From positions 1 to 58,620 of the forward strand of contig NZ_JAQITE010000011.1 of assembly GCF_028618595.1 (NCBI RefSeq): a stretch of 58,620 nucleotides of DNA, read 5' to 3'. The stretch is from Bartonella sp. AU18XJBT (lineage in GTDB: Bacteria; Pseudomonadota; Alphaproteobacteria; Rhizobiales; Rhizobiaceae). The position numbers were made by a program, and so were the translations under genes. Each line of letters starts with the position of its first letter. Position 1 is the first letter of the stretch. Below are positions 45,417-53,797 of the stretch, piece by piece. A model generated the notes under the pieces. That model worked only from the letters and a program-made list of their open reading frames with translations. It did not search any database and had not been told where the DNA came from.

Positions 45417-46070
45417 AGGGAGCAGTTCTTCTTGAAAAGAGAACGCTAAAGCGTTTTTTGTGTGGGAGCTTAAGGGGGGGCGCGTGGGATTAACGTAAAT
45501 GGATTCAAGGGTTGGATTATTAGCGGCTTGGTTAAAGGATATGAGGGAAGAATTGATCATCCGATCAATATTGCTAAAGTATTGCTAAGGGAAAAGAAGG
45601 GGGGCGTGTTTTGGTGCAAATAGACGGGGCAACAAACAATCGCTTGTTGGTGCTTTGTTGCAGAAAGGTCGATAATGCTTTGAGGGTGTGAGGGAAGATT
45701 GATTATCTCATCAGTCTTGCTAACACAGAAAAGTGATGAAGAAGAATAAAGAGTTCTCTTTAGGAGAGAACGCTCAAGTGTTTTTTGTGTGGGAGCTGAA
45801 GGGGAGGCGCGTGGGATTAACATAAATGGATTCCAAGGGCTGGATTATTAGCGGCTTGGTTAGAGGATATGAGGCAAGAATCGATCATCTCCTCAATATT
45901 GCTAAGGAAAAAGAGGTGCGCTTGTTTTGGTGCAAATAGGCGGGGCAACAAACAATCGCTTGCTGGTGCTTTGTTGCAGAAAGGTCGATAATGCTTTGAG
46001 GGTGTGAGGCAAGAATTGATCATCTCATTAGTCTTGCTAAAGTATTTCTAAGGGAAAAGAGGGGGGCGTG
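45400..46070 (+). repeat. Tandem duplications of the yacG-MFS junction
   Basis: Two units of about 330 bp (roughly 45402-45725 and 45735-46070) each contain the yacG end GATGAAGAAGAATAAA, then GGATTCAAGGGCTGGATTATT and TAGCGGCTTGGTTA, then the start of the MFS gene (CAAATAGACGGGGCAA and AATCGCTTGTTGGTGCTTT) running into a decayed continuation. The intact MFS gene follows the second unit. Truncated MFS starts in the units are pseudogene fragments. Confidence 0.85.
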
Positions 46071-46075
46071 TTTTG

Positions 46076-47284
46076 GTGCAAATAGACGGGGCAATAAAAA
46101 ATCGCTTGTTGGTGCTTTTGCTGGGTAATGGCATGGTGTCATTTGGGGGCTGGATTGATTATATCGTGATTTTAACCGTATCTGTGTTCATCTGGAAAGC
46201 TAATCAATATGATGTCGCTTTTATTGGAGCGGCAACATTATTACCTGGTATCATTTTGTCTAAGCCAATTGGAATGTTGGTAGGTAGCCGTTATATGATA
46301 CATTGGTTGCGTGCATCGTTGTTGTTACGGGCGTTATGCACTGTTGCTTTATTGATGGTGACGAGTCTGCAAGGATTTATTATACTGGCAGTTGTTCGAG
46401 CGACATTCAATAGTGTTGCTATGCCTGCAATTTCCGTTCTCAGTGCAAATTCTGTGCCTAAAAACGGACGGACTCGTTACTATTCTGTGCTTAATATGAT
46501 CAATAGCATGGCGAAGATGATAGGACCTGCTTTGGGGAGTACGCTTTCTGTGTTTTTGTCAGATACATATACTTTATTGTTTTCTGGATTTCTGACATTG
46601 CTAGGCTTTATCGTGTTTTGTTGTCTTGGTGCACAACTTGTCTCGTCGCGAAGAATAAAAAAAGCGAATACCACGCAAGCACAGCAGAGGCTTTATGGGA
46701 CAACTTGGTATGCCTATGTGGCGGTAATGTTTGTGTATTTTGCCATGGTCTTTATGGTGAATAATCAGTTGCCCGTTATTCTTAGTGCAATGAAAATGAA
46801 TAAACAAGCTCTTGGGATGCTGGTATCGGCTTCGGCAATCGGTAATTTTCTCTATGGGTTTTGGAGTGTGAAACAATCAAAGCATAAACCCCTTACAGGA
46901 AAAATATCGGAATTGTTAATGCCTGCAATGTCGACAATGGTTTGTTTTGTCTTGATCTCTGTGTGCTTTTTTTACTTGGATTTACTCCGTATTGAGACTT
47001 TATTGTTCTGTTTTTTCCTTATTGGAATGGTGAGTGCTTACTTTTCCATATCTTCTAATGTTTATCTGGTCACCAATTTCAATGAACAGATTGGGTTGGC
47101 TTCTGGATGGGTTCAGTCTATACAAAATTTAGCTATGTTGGTGGCTCCCTTTGTTGGAGCGTTTGTTTTAGGTCACACTTCGGCTGGGCAGTTGTTCCTT
47201 TTTTCTGGATTGAGTGGATTATTCTGTTTATTGGGTATCAGGATATTTGTGAACCGTTCTTTGTCCATTATTCATTCTCAATGA
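46076..47284 (+). CDS. MFS transporter
   Basis: 402 residues from GTG 46076 behind GAGGGGGG; a TTG one codon earlier is possible. Twelve hydrophobic segments are visible, with a long cytoplasmic loop after helix 6 (around LVSSRRIKKANTTQAQQR). Signature-like turns are LVGSRYMIHWLRA between helices 2 and 3, and RTRYYSVLNMINSMAKMIGP. It resembles multidrug-efflux-type MFS proteins that lack strong substrate motifs. The substrate cannot be told. Two truncated copies of its 5' end lie directly upstream. Confidence 0.88.
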   Translation: MQIDGAIKNRLLVLLLGNGMVSFGGWIDYIVILTVSVFIWKANQYDVAFIGAATLLPGIILSKPIGMLVGSRYMIHWLRASLLLRALCTVALLMVTSLQGFIILAVVRATFNSVAMPAISVLSANSVPKNGRTRYYSVLNMINSMAKMIGPALGSTLSVFLSDTYTLLFSGFLTLLGFIVFCCLGAQLVSSRRIKKANTTQAQQRLYGTTWYAYVAVMFVYFAMVFMVNNQLPVILSAMKMNKQALGMLVSASAIGNFLYGFWSVKQSKHKPLTGKISELLMPAMSTMVCFVLISVCFFYLDLLRIETLLFCFFLIGMVSAYFSISSNVYLVTNFNEQIGLASGWVQSIQNLAMLVAPFVGAFVLGHTSAGQLFLFSGLSGLFCLLGIRIFVNRSLSIIHSQ

Positions 47285-47339
47285 TTGGCTCATCAACGAA
47301 ACATGTGTTTTAAATCATTTTTCTGAGATTCAGGGGGCG

Positions 47340-47575
47340 TGGAGATAATCCAGCATCGGGCGCTTTTTCAACGTTATAAGCTCAATCTTTTGATTTTTAC
47401 TTAACCGCTCATATGTTTGTTCTGTCTAGTCTTTGCCTTCTCGATACTGTTCCATTGTCTCGTAAACGCAATCGGGGGCATGGTTTTGAGTAACGATGTC
47501 ATTTTTGTTTAACTCCGCTTTGCTACGAATAGTCACACTTTAAACCCCAGCTGCTGATCCTCAAGCAGCTTGACT
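47340..47575 (-). pseudogene. Degraded gene on the minus strand
   Basis: The minus strand reads TIRSKAELNKNDIVTQNHAP, DCVYETMEQYREGKD, a stop, then TEQTYERLSKNQKIELITLK. Clear coding bias broken by a stop. Not recognised; the composition is like plasmid or phage accessory proteins. Confidence 0.45.
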
Positions 47576-47712
47576 TAAAGTGATAAAGGAAACAGAAAAC
47601 GAACTATCGCGTGAATTATCCTATCATGCTGTAAAACATCACTCTTTGGGGGGGGATATCAGGTATGGGAAATTTTACGCAGGGGGGGATATATTGATCG
47701 TTGCGTTTTTGC

Positions 47713-48102
47713 TTAATCAGAAATTAACCATAAGATTGCTTTTTGTTTTTTCGGCTGGAGGTCTCTAAAATTTTTTAAAAGGGTGTGTTCTTTTTCGCTG
47801 TAGGTTTCTTGATCGTGGTGTGAGTGATTGTCTTTTGTTGAGATATCTTCTTTTGTAGCAATGTCTGCTTTTGTAGCAATGTCTGCATAAAAAAAGCTCA
47901 TGGGAACATCTAGTTTTTGAGAGATTTTTAGCAAACACCCTGCACTTACACGATTAAAGCCTTTTTCGTATTTCTGGATTTGTTGAAAACTGACACCTAA
48001 ATGGCTTCCTAATGCTTTTTGGGAAAGTCCTATTGAAATGCGTCTGTGACGGATTCTTTTGCCTATCAGAATGTCGATAAAATTTGGATTTTTGGTTTGC
48101 AC
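47713..48102 (-). CDS. XRE-family regulator (Trp type), unit 4
   Basis: 129 residues from GTG at 48102 (complement), behind GGAGGGGGG; the upstream ATG lies in the leader. The helix-turn-helix (IGKRIRHRRISIGLSQKALG, VSFQQIQKYEKGFNRVSAGC) is followed by LDVPMSFFYADI, a duplicated ATK(A/E)DI stretch with one extra repeat relative to the other units, a His-rich NHSHHDQ and the tail FRDLQPKKQKAILWLISD. First of four minus-strand units spaced 710-820 bp apart. Confidence 0.85.
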   Translation of the reverse strand: MQTKNPNFIDILIGKRIRHRRISIGLSQKALGSHLGVSFQQIQKYEKGFNRVSAGCLLKISQKLDVPMSFFYADIATKADIATKEDISTKDNHSHHDQETYSEKEHTLLKNFRDLQPKKQKAILWLISD

Positions 48103-48129
48103 TTCAAGCCCCCCTCCGGTTGCGAGCGC

Positions 48130-48316
48130 CCTCGCATTGGTATTCCGGGAGTTAAAAACACTGACTTGACTCAGCTTTTTGCTTTTAGTGCTAAAGCACC
48201 TGGACATAGCAAAATCTCCCGGAATCCCGGGATACCCGCAAAGCGGGATAAATTTATGTGTCAAGTCTTCGGGTTTTTAATCCCTATTGATCGTTGCGTA
48301 GACGACCAAAATTACA
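48130..48316 (-). ncRNA. Brt-type structured leader RNA, unit 4
   Basis: Promoter on the minus strand TTGCTA (48346-48351), 17 nt, TATCAC (48323-48328). Plus-strand arms TTAAAAAC (48152-48159) with GTTTTTAA (48273-48280), GACTTGA (48163-48169) with TCAAGTC (48261-48267). Central hairpin TCCCGGAATCCCGGGA. Confidence 0.8.
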
Positions 48317-48374
48317 CTTTAAGTGATAAAGTAATTTCAGAAGATTAGCAAGAAAAATCAAAAATTTCGATTCT

Positions 48375-48545
48375 ATTGTGCCGTAAAACATTGCTTTTTG
48401 AGGGGGCGTGGTGTGCTAGAATATTTGAGGGCAGGGCTTGAGTTATTGAGCCTGATGAAGTGCTGTTGTTTGAGGGGAAGCTGGTTTGAATTTTACTTAA
48501 GGGGGGGATATGAATGGAATAACGTTGATCGTTGCGCTTTTGCTT
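48375..48545. repeat. XRE-unit spacer repeat, copy 1
   Basis: From GCCGTAAAACATTGC through TGAGCCTGATGAAGTGCTGT to ATGGAATAACGTTGATCGTT; nearly identical to 58422-58590. Shorter pieces recur at 49900-49990 and 51385-51425. Confidence 0.9.
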
Positions 48546-48950
48546 AATCAGAAATTAACCACAAGATTGCTTTTTGTTTTTTCGATTTGAGTTCTCTAAA
48601 GTTTTTTAAAAGGGTGTGTTCTTTTTCGCTGTATGTTTCTTGATCATGGTGTGAGTGATTGTCTTTTGTTGAGATATCTTCTTTTGTAGCAATGTCTGCA
48701 TAAAAAAAGTTCATGGGAACATCTAGTTTTTGGGCGATTTTTAGCAAACACCCTGCGCTTACACGATTAAAGCCTTTTTCGTATTTCTGGATTTGTTGGA
48801 AACTGACGCCTAAATGGCTTCCTAATTCTTTTTGGGAAAGCCCTATTGCAATGCGTCTGTGACGGATTCTTTTGCCTATCAAAATGTCGAAAAATGTGGA
48901 TTTTTAGTTGGCACTTCAAGCCTCCCTCCGGTTGCGAGCGCCCTCGCATT
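48544..48950 (-). pseudogene. XRE-family regulator, unit 5, frameshifted near the start
   Basis: The helix-turn-helix frame is intact from TTG 48882 (IGKRIRHRRIAIGLSQKELG) to the stop at 48544, with the same tail as the other units. But between the expected GTG (about 48917) and the domain, one base is lost compared with unit 6 (CATTTTTCGACATT against AATTTTATCGACATT), so the natural start is out of frame. Internal TTG initiation would give 112 residues. Confidence 0.7.
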
Positions 48951-48954
48951 GGTA

Positions 48955-49134
48955 TTCCGGGAGCCTGAAAGCACTGACCTCGAATCAGCATTTTGCTTTT
49001 AGTGCTCATCGCACCTGGACATAGCAAAATCTCCCGGAATCCCGGGACACCCACAAAAGTGGGTTCATTCTTATGTATCGAGGTTTCGGGCTTTCAGTTC
49101 CCTATTGATCGTCGCGTATACGACCAAACTCACC
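48955..49134 (-). ncRNA. Brt-type structured leader RNA, unit 5
   Basis: Promoter TTGCCA (49164-49169 complement), 17 nt, TATTAC. Arms CTGAAAGC (48965-48972) with GCTTTCAG (49090-49097), ACCTCGA (48977-48983) with TCGAGGT (49078-49084). Arm sequences differ from unit 4 and stay complementary. Confidence 0.8.
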
Positions 49135-49254
49135 CTTTAAGTAATAAAGTAGTTTCAGAAAATTGGCAAGAAAAATCAAAATAATCTCAAAGACTATAAA
49201 ATTGGGTACTTTTTAAAAAAGTGCGAAATATGGATTATAAATCGCGTTTTTTGC

Positions 49255-49626
49255 TTAATCAGAAATTAACCATAAGATTGCTTTTTGTTTTTTCGGCTGG
49301 AGGTCTCTAAAATTTTTCAAAAGGGTGTGTTCTTTTTCGCTGTAGGTTTCTTGATCGTGGTGTGAGTGATTGTCTTTTGTTGAGATATCTTCTTTTGTAG
49401 CAATGTCTGCATAAAAAAAGCTCATGGGAACATCTAGTTTTTGAGCGATTTTTAGCAAACACCCTGCGCTTACACGATTAAAGCCTTTTTCGTATTTCTG
49501 GATTTGTTGAAAACTGACACCTAAATGGCTTCCTAATGCTTTTTGGGAAAGTCCTATTGAAATGCGTCTGTGACGGATTCTTTTGCCTATCAAAATGTCG
49601 ATAAAATTTGGATTTTTAGTTGGCAC
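49255..49626 (-). CDS. XRE-family regulator (Trp type), unit 6
   Basis: 123 residues from GTG at 49626 behind GGAGGGGGGG. Helix-turn-helix as in unit 4, tail EYSEKEHTLLKNF-like (TYSEKEHTLLKNFRDLQPKK). Intact and with an intact leader; likely functional. Confidence 0.85.
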   Translation of the reverse strand: MPTKNPNFIDILIGKRIRHRRISIGLSQKALGSHLGVSFQQIQKYEKGFNRVSAGCLLKIAQKLDVPMSFFYADIATKEDISTKDNHSHHDQETYSEKEHTLLKNFRDLQPKKQKAILWLISD

Positions 49627-49659
49627 TTCAAGCCCCCCCTCCGGTTGCGAGCGCCCTCG

Positions 49660-49844
49660 CATTGGTATTCCGGGAGTAACAAGTACTGAGTCCGAGTCAG
49701 CATTTTGCTTTTAGTGCTGGTAAGCACTTGGACATAACAAAATCTCCCGGAATCCCGGGATACCCACAAAAGTGGGCTCAATTGTACGCTCGGACTTAGG
49801 GCTTGTCTTCCCTCTTGATCGCTGCGTAGACGATCAAAATTACA
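49660..49844 (-). ncRNA. Brt-type structured leader RNA, unit 6
   Basis: Promoter TTGCCA, 17 nt, TATCAC (49851-49856 complement). Arms ACAAG (49679-49683) with CTTGT (49802-49806), AGTCCGAG (49689-49696) with CTCGGACT (49789-49796). Confidence 0.8.
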
Positions 49845-50007
49845 CTTTAAGTGATAAAGGAATTTCAGAAAATTGGCAAGAAAAATCAAAAATTTTCTAT
49901 TCTATTATGCTGTAGAACATTGCTCTTTGAAGGGGTGTGGAGTGCTGGTTTGAATTTTACTTAAGGGGGGGATATGAATGGAATAACGTTGATCGTTGCG
50001 CTTTTGC

Positions 50008-50379
50008 TTAATCAGAAATTAACCACAAGATTGCTTTTTGTTTTTTCGATTTGAGTTCTCTAAAGTTTTTTAAAAGGGTGTGTTCTTTTTCGCTGTATGT
50101 TTCTTGATCATGGTGTGAGTGATTGTCTTTTGTTGAGATATCTTCTTTTGTAGCAATGTCTGCATAAAAAAAGTTCATGGGAACATCTAGTTTTTGGGCG
50201 ATTTTTAGCAAACACCCTGCGCTTACACGATTGAAGCCTTTTTCGTATTTCTGGATTTGTTGAAAACTGACACCTAAATGGCTTCCTAATGCTTTTTGGG
50301 AAAGTCCTATTGCAATGCGTCTGTGACGGATTCTTTTGCCTATCAAAATGTCGATAAAATTTGGATTTTTGGTTTGCAC
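50008..50379 (-). CDS. XRE-family regulator (Trp type), unit 7
   Basis: 123 residues from GTG at 50379 behind GGAGGGGGGG. Helix-turn-helix IGKRIRHRRIAIGLSQKALG; tail with FRELKSKKQKAILWLISD. The ORF is intact, although its leader has lost much of the conserved pairing. Confidence 0.83.
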   Translation of the reverse strand: MQTKNPNFIDILIGKRIRHRRIAIGLSQKALGSHLGVSFQQIQKYEKGFNRVSAGCLLKIAQKLDVPMNFFYADIATKEDISTKDNHSHHDQETYSEKEHTLLKNFRELKSKKQKAILWLISD

Positions 50380-50411
50380 TTCAAGCCCCCCCTCCGGTTG
50401 CGAGCGCCCTC

Positions 50412-50596
50412 GCATTGGTATTCCGGGAGTTAAAGGTACTGAACCCTAGTCAGCTTTTTGCTTTTAGTGCTGGTAAGCACTTGGACATAGCAAAATCTCC
50501 CGGAATCTCAAGATATCCGTAAAGCGGGTTTATTTTTACGCTAGAGCTTAGGGCTTGTCTTCCCTATTGGTCGCTGCGTAGACGACCATGATTATA
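50412..50596 (-). ncRNA. Brt-type leader RNA, unit 7, degenerate structure
   Basis: Promoter TTGCCA (50626-50631 complement), 17 nt, TATCAC. The left arm (ACCCTAG) and right arm (CTAGAGCTT) pair only in four bases, and the outer arms no longer match. The right half resembles unit 6 (CTTAGGGCTTGTCTTCCC). The terminator-like hairpin is broken (TCCCGGAATCTCAAGATA). It looks like a recombinant of two leaders. Confidence 0.65.
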
Positions 50597-50668
50597 CTTT
50601 AAGTGATAAAGTAATTTCAGGAGATTGGCAAATAAAAATAGTTTTTATTTATAAACTTTATTTTTTAA

Positions 50669-50689
50669 TGAGAGGCTTTCCGCCTCTCA
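50669..50689. other. Small perfect hairpin
   Basis: TGAGAGGC (50669-50676) and GCCTCTCA (50682-50689) with a TTTCC loop. No T run follows on either strand, so it is not an ordinary terminator. Confidence 0.7.
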
Positions 50690-50711
50690 AACTCTCCGGA
50701 ACGCTCACCAA

Positions 50712-50864
50712 AATCATGAGATCAGACCCGCGTTTAATGAGAGAGACAAAACAAGCCTTGGTTCTTAGTGTCAAGGAGACCCTTACGGGCGCCTAACGGC
50801 GTCCTTGACAAAAAGAACCTAACGGCTTGTTTTGTCTCTCTCACGCGGCTCCGAAATCATGATT
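50712..50864. other. Very long stem-loop element, about 150 bp
   Basis: Nested pairing arms: AATCATGA (50712-50719) with TCATGATT (50857-50864); CCGCGT (50728-50733) with ACGCGG (50843-50848); 19 perfect bp at 50739-50757 with 50824-50842 (GAGAGAGACAAAACAAGCC); GGTTCTT (50760-50766) with AAGAACC (50813-50819); GTCAAGGA (50770-50777) with TCCTTGAC (50802-50809); apical CGCC/GGCG. No ORF. Could be a structured RNA, a transposon-like element or a recombination site. Unrecognised. Confidence 0.85.
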
Positions 50865-50869
50865 AGAAG

Positions 50870-51590
50870 GGAAGCTTATAGGGGGGGGATATCAGGCATA
50901 TCAATTTATCAAGGTGTTTTTTGTGAGAGTATGTGATGAATATTTAGGCTGGATTTCCTTGTCTGGTCTGGTGAAACAGTCTCGTTTGAGGGGGGGACCT
51001 GAAGAGCGTGGGGGTGTTGGGTAAGAAGCTGGGTTGTTGAGTATTGTTTTCAGAGCAGCGCGGGGTGGGGTGGAAGTTTCATTTGGCTTCTTTCTGTGAA
51101 TGTGTAAAAGCGTGAAAATGTGGATCTGTAAAAGTGAAGTGGAAGTTCAAGGTCGTGGAGGATTTATGCGTTGTGTAGGCTTGGGGGGTTGTTGGGCTTT
51201 TGGCATGGCATGGAATGTAGTGAGATGGATTGGGGAAGTTGTTTTCGTGAATGGAGGGGTGCGTGGAATGGAGGGTGAAGAGAATGCGTATGGACAAGGG
51301 GAGGGGGTGGATAAGAGAAGAGTGTGTCTAAGAGGTGGTGGTGCGAAGGGATGAAGGATGGCGGTTTAAGGAGGCAGGGTTTGGTTTGTTGAGCCTGATG
51401 AAGTGCTGTCGTTTGAGGGGGATGTCTGAAGACTGTAAGGTACTGGGAAAAAAGCTTTGTTCGTTTGCAGCCCCTTGTTTGCAGAGCAGTGTGGAGTGGT
51501 GATGTGGAAGTTTTATTTGGCTTCTTTCTGTGAATGTGTAAAAGCGTAAAAATGTGAATCTGTAAAAGCAAAACGGGGATTTGTGCTTTA
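50870..51590. repeat. G-rich interspersed repeats upstream of the second polymerase element
   Basis: A block with ATTTGGCTTCTTTCTGTGAA, TGTAAAAGCGTGAAAATG, AGTGGAAGTTCAAGGTCG, GGATTTATGCGTTGTGTAGG and GAGAATGCGTATGGACAAGG occurs at 51080-51360. Its first half recurs at 51505-51590 and stops where the coding remnant starts. Further copies lie at 52855-53100 and 53270-53560. Frames in it are not genes. Confidence 0.85.
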
Positions 51591-52027
51591 TGTATAGTCA
51601 AGATGATTTTAAATTTAAAGTACCAGGTTGTTCAGCTGGTAAAGCAGAATTTCCTCGTTTAGACAAAAAGACTAATACTGTACAAACAGTTCTATATTTT
51701 GATGATAAAAAAGTTCTATTTGTCATAGCAAGAACAGCTATTCGAGATTTTTTTTGATATTGTCTCTAAATTTGAAATCCCCAGTCAAAATATGGGTCTA
51801 ATTTTATCAGTAAAATTAACTAAATCTAGTAACAATAATAGAGCTTACTATGTAATAAAATACACGGTATTGCTAATGAGATTTGACTTTAAAATAAGAA
51901 TGTAAGTTCAATTTTCTAATCCAGAAACAAAAAACTTATGAGTTTAAAGATATGGAAATTTTAAACAGATGTTTTAATGGTGAAAAATTTATTAATTTAT
52001 TACAAGAAAAAATAGATGATACAGTTA
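51591..52027 (+). pseudogene. Broken gene at the head of the second polymerase element
   Basis: ATG opens MYSQDDFKFKVPGCSAGKAE, then FPRLDKKTNTVQTVLYFDDK and KVLFVIARTAIRDFF before a stop. Frameshifts lead to DIVSKFEIPSQNMGLILSVK, AYYVIKYTV, and finally EFKDMEILNRCFNGEKFINL and LQEKIDDTVILVTLL. Joined, it is about 160 residues with beta-rich patches. Being first in an apparent replication module, a single-strand DNA-binding protein is conceivable; no motif proves it. Its end is also detectable at about 3215-3245. Confidence 0.55.
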
Positions 52028-52052
52028 TACTTGTCACATTATTATAAAATAA

Positions 52053-52074
52053 GCCCTCTGCGGGAACAGAGGGC
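52053..52074 (+). terminator. Hairpin between the first and second element genes
   Basis: GCCCTCTG (52053-52060) pairs with CAGAGGGC (52067-52074). Counterpart of the hairpin at 3273-3295 with compensatory base changes (G-C/T-A exchange at the base of the stem). Confidence 0.7.
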
Positions 52075-52104
52075 TTCAATAGTGGAAAAAATTCTCAACA
52101 TTGG

Positions 52105-52433
52105 GGAAACAATGTCAAAAAAACTGATATGCAAAACTTAAAACCACATATAAATTATGCATGTTCATATCTTAGTAATTCATTAGGTATAAGGGCGATG
52201 GAGGAAATCGCACCTTCGGAAACCGTCACTACTAAGAATGTGTGTGAAGCTAGCAGAGAATTAAAAAAATGGCAAGCAGAAAAAAAAGTTTAAACAAAAA
52301 AAGAAAACTTTGCTGTTCGTGCCCATAAATATAATGAATTAATTTCAAATAGTGCTTTTCATTTTAAAGCGTATCCAGAAACTGAAAATCAGTTAATTCA
52401 CTACAATAAATATAATAACTAAATTAAAAAGAA
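52105..52433 (+). pseudogene. Broken basic ORF before the polymerase (terminal-protein position)
   Basis: Frames give KKTDMQNLKPHINYACSYLS, NSLGIRAMEEIAPSETVTTK, NVCEASRELKKWQAEKKV, an in-frame TAA, then TKKENFAVRAHKYNELISNS and AFHFKAYPETENQLIHYNKY. About 105 residues, polar and basic. In phi29-type elements the terminal protein gene precedes the polymerase gene, as here. Sequence alone does not show a priming residue; the role is inference. Confidence 0.5.
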
Positions 52434-52559
52434 ATATTGTTAAAGATAGAAGTTCTAAAAGACTGATTAAAAAAAATAATTTCTCAAAAGCTAAAGATGA
52501 TAACATAAAAGATATGGTTAAAAGACATTTTATTAAAAAAAGGATACTTTAAAAAAATA

Positions 52560-52800
52560 CGATACTTTACCAAGCCCTGTAATGAACAATTTATCGGAAA
52601 TTACAAAAGCAACTTTTTTAACACCTACTTTAGAATTAAATGATGATGAGATATTAAGAAATGCATATAAAGGTGGGCTTTGTTTTTTTAATCAAGAAAT
52701 GGGGACATATATATAATGGAATTGAAGTGTATGATGTTAACAGTATGTACTCAGCTGTGATGCCAAAATTGTTACCTAGATGCCAAAATTGTTATCTATA
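52560..52800 (+). pseudogene. Second protein-primed DNA polymerase remnant
   Basis: Reads EITKATFLTPTLELNDDEIL, RNAYKGGLCFFNQEMGTYI, then after a shift NGIEVYDVNSMYSAVMPKLL. This matches the polymerase at 32218 (FRKANDGSFCFFNRYMGKFI and YDVNSMGPAMMLKQLP) and the phi29 order of TPR1 then motif A (DVNSLYP). It keeps the motif A tyrosine that the 32-kb copy has lost. Everything after motif A is gone. Confidence 0.8.
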
Positions 52801-52854
52801 AGTAATTCTATCTACAAAAAAGACGAAATATTCACAAATTCATATTGTGCGTGT

Positions 52855-53790
52855 TTTTTGTCACGTTGGGCTTTTTTCATGGTATGGAATGTGGTGAGAC
52901 GGATTAGGGAAGTGTTTTCGTGAATGGAGGGGGACGTTGGGAGTAAAAGGGGTGTTAAGTTGTAAGTGTGTGACGGGGAGAGAGGGGGGCGTGGAGGTTG
53001 GAGAGAATGCTTATGGACAAGGGGGGAGGGGGTGGATAAGAGAAGAGTGTGTCTAAGAGGCGGTGGTGCGAAGAGATGCGTGAAGAATGTCTGGTTTAAG
53101 GAGGGTGGGCTTATCTGTCTGGTCTGGTGAAACCGGCTCGTTTGAGGAGTGGGTGATAACTATACGAAGTAATCAGTTGGGGCTTTTTAGAAACGCTTCA
53201 TAGAGTGGTCATGTAAGAGGCTGGATTGTTTTTACAGACCCATGTTTATAGAGCAGCGGGGGGGCTTTCATTTGGCTTATTCTGTGAATGTGTAAAAGCG
53301 TAAAAATGTGAATCTGTAAAAGTGAAGTGGAAGTTCAAGGTCGTGGAGGATTTATGCGTTGTGTAGGCTTGGGGGCTTGTTGGGCTTTTGTCATGGTATG
53401 GAATGTGGTGAGAAGGGGTGGGGGAAGAGTTTTCGTGAATGGAGGGGGACGTTGGGAGTAAAAGGGGTGTTAAGTTGTAAGTGTGTGACGGGGAGAGAGG
53501 GGGGCGTGGAATGGAGGGTGAAGAGAATGCGTATGGACAAGGGGAGGGGGTGGATAAGAGTGGGGTGGGGGTATGGGGGAGTTGCAGTTTTTATTTAAAT
53601 AATGACAGTGTGTCTTTCTTTCCCTCTTGCTATGGGGCTTGTGAAAACCCATATTCTTTTTAGCACTACGGTTCTTCTTCATGTGGCATCATTTGCGGTG
53701 TTTTGTGGGGGGTGGTTGGTCCTTTGAAGATGTCTCTTTTTTTGGAATGTTGGGGGAATTTAAAGTGCGGTGGTGGCTTGAGATTTAAGG
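52855..53790. repeat. G-rich interspersed repeats downstream of the second element
   Basis: Copies at about 52855-53100 (starting within the block at TTGGGCTTTTTTCATGGTAT) and 53270-53560 (complete). Frames at 53359-53598 and 53470-53682 are repeat artefacts. A potential promoter for clpB should lie in 53650-53795; no heat-shock-type -35/-10 pair could be assigned with confidence. Confidence 0.8.
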
Positions 53791-53797
53791 AAAAAAA

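Noticed and set aside
53359-53682. Short frames before clpB
   Set aside because: They lie within the G-rich interspersed repeat and occur, equally open, in the other copies.
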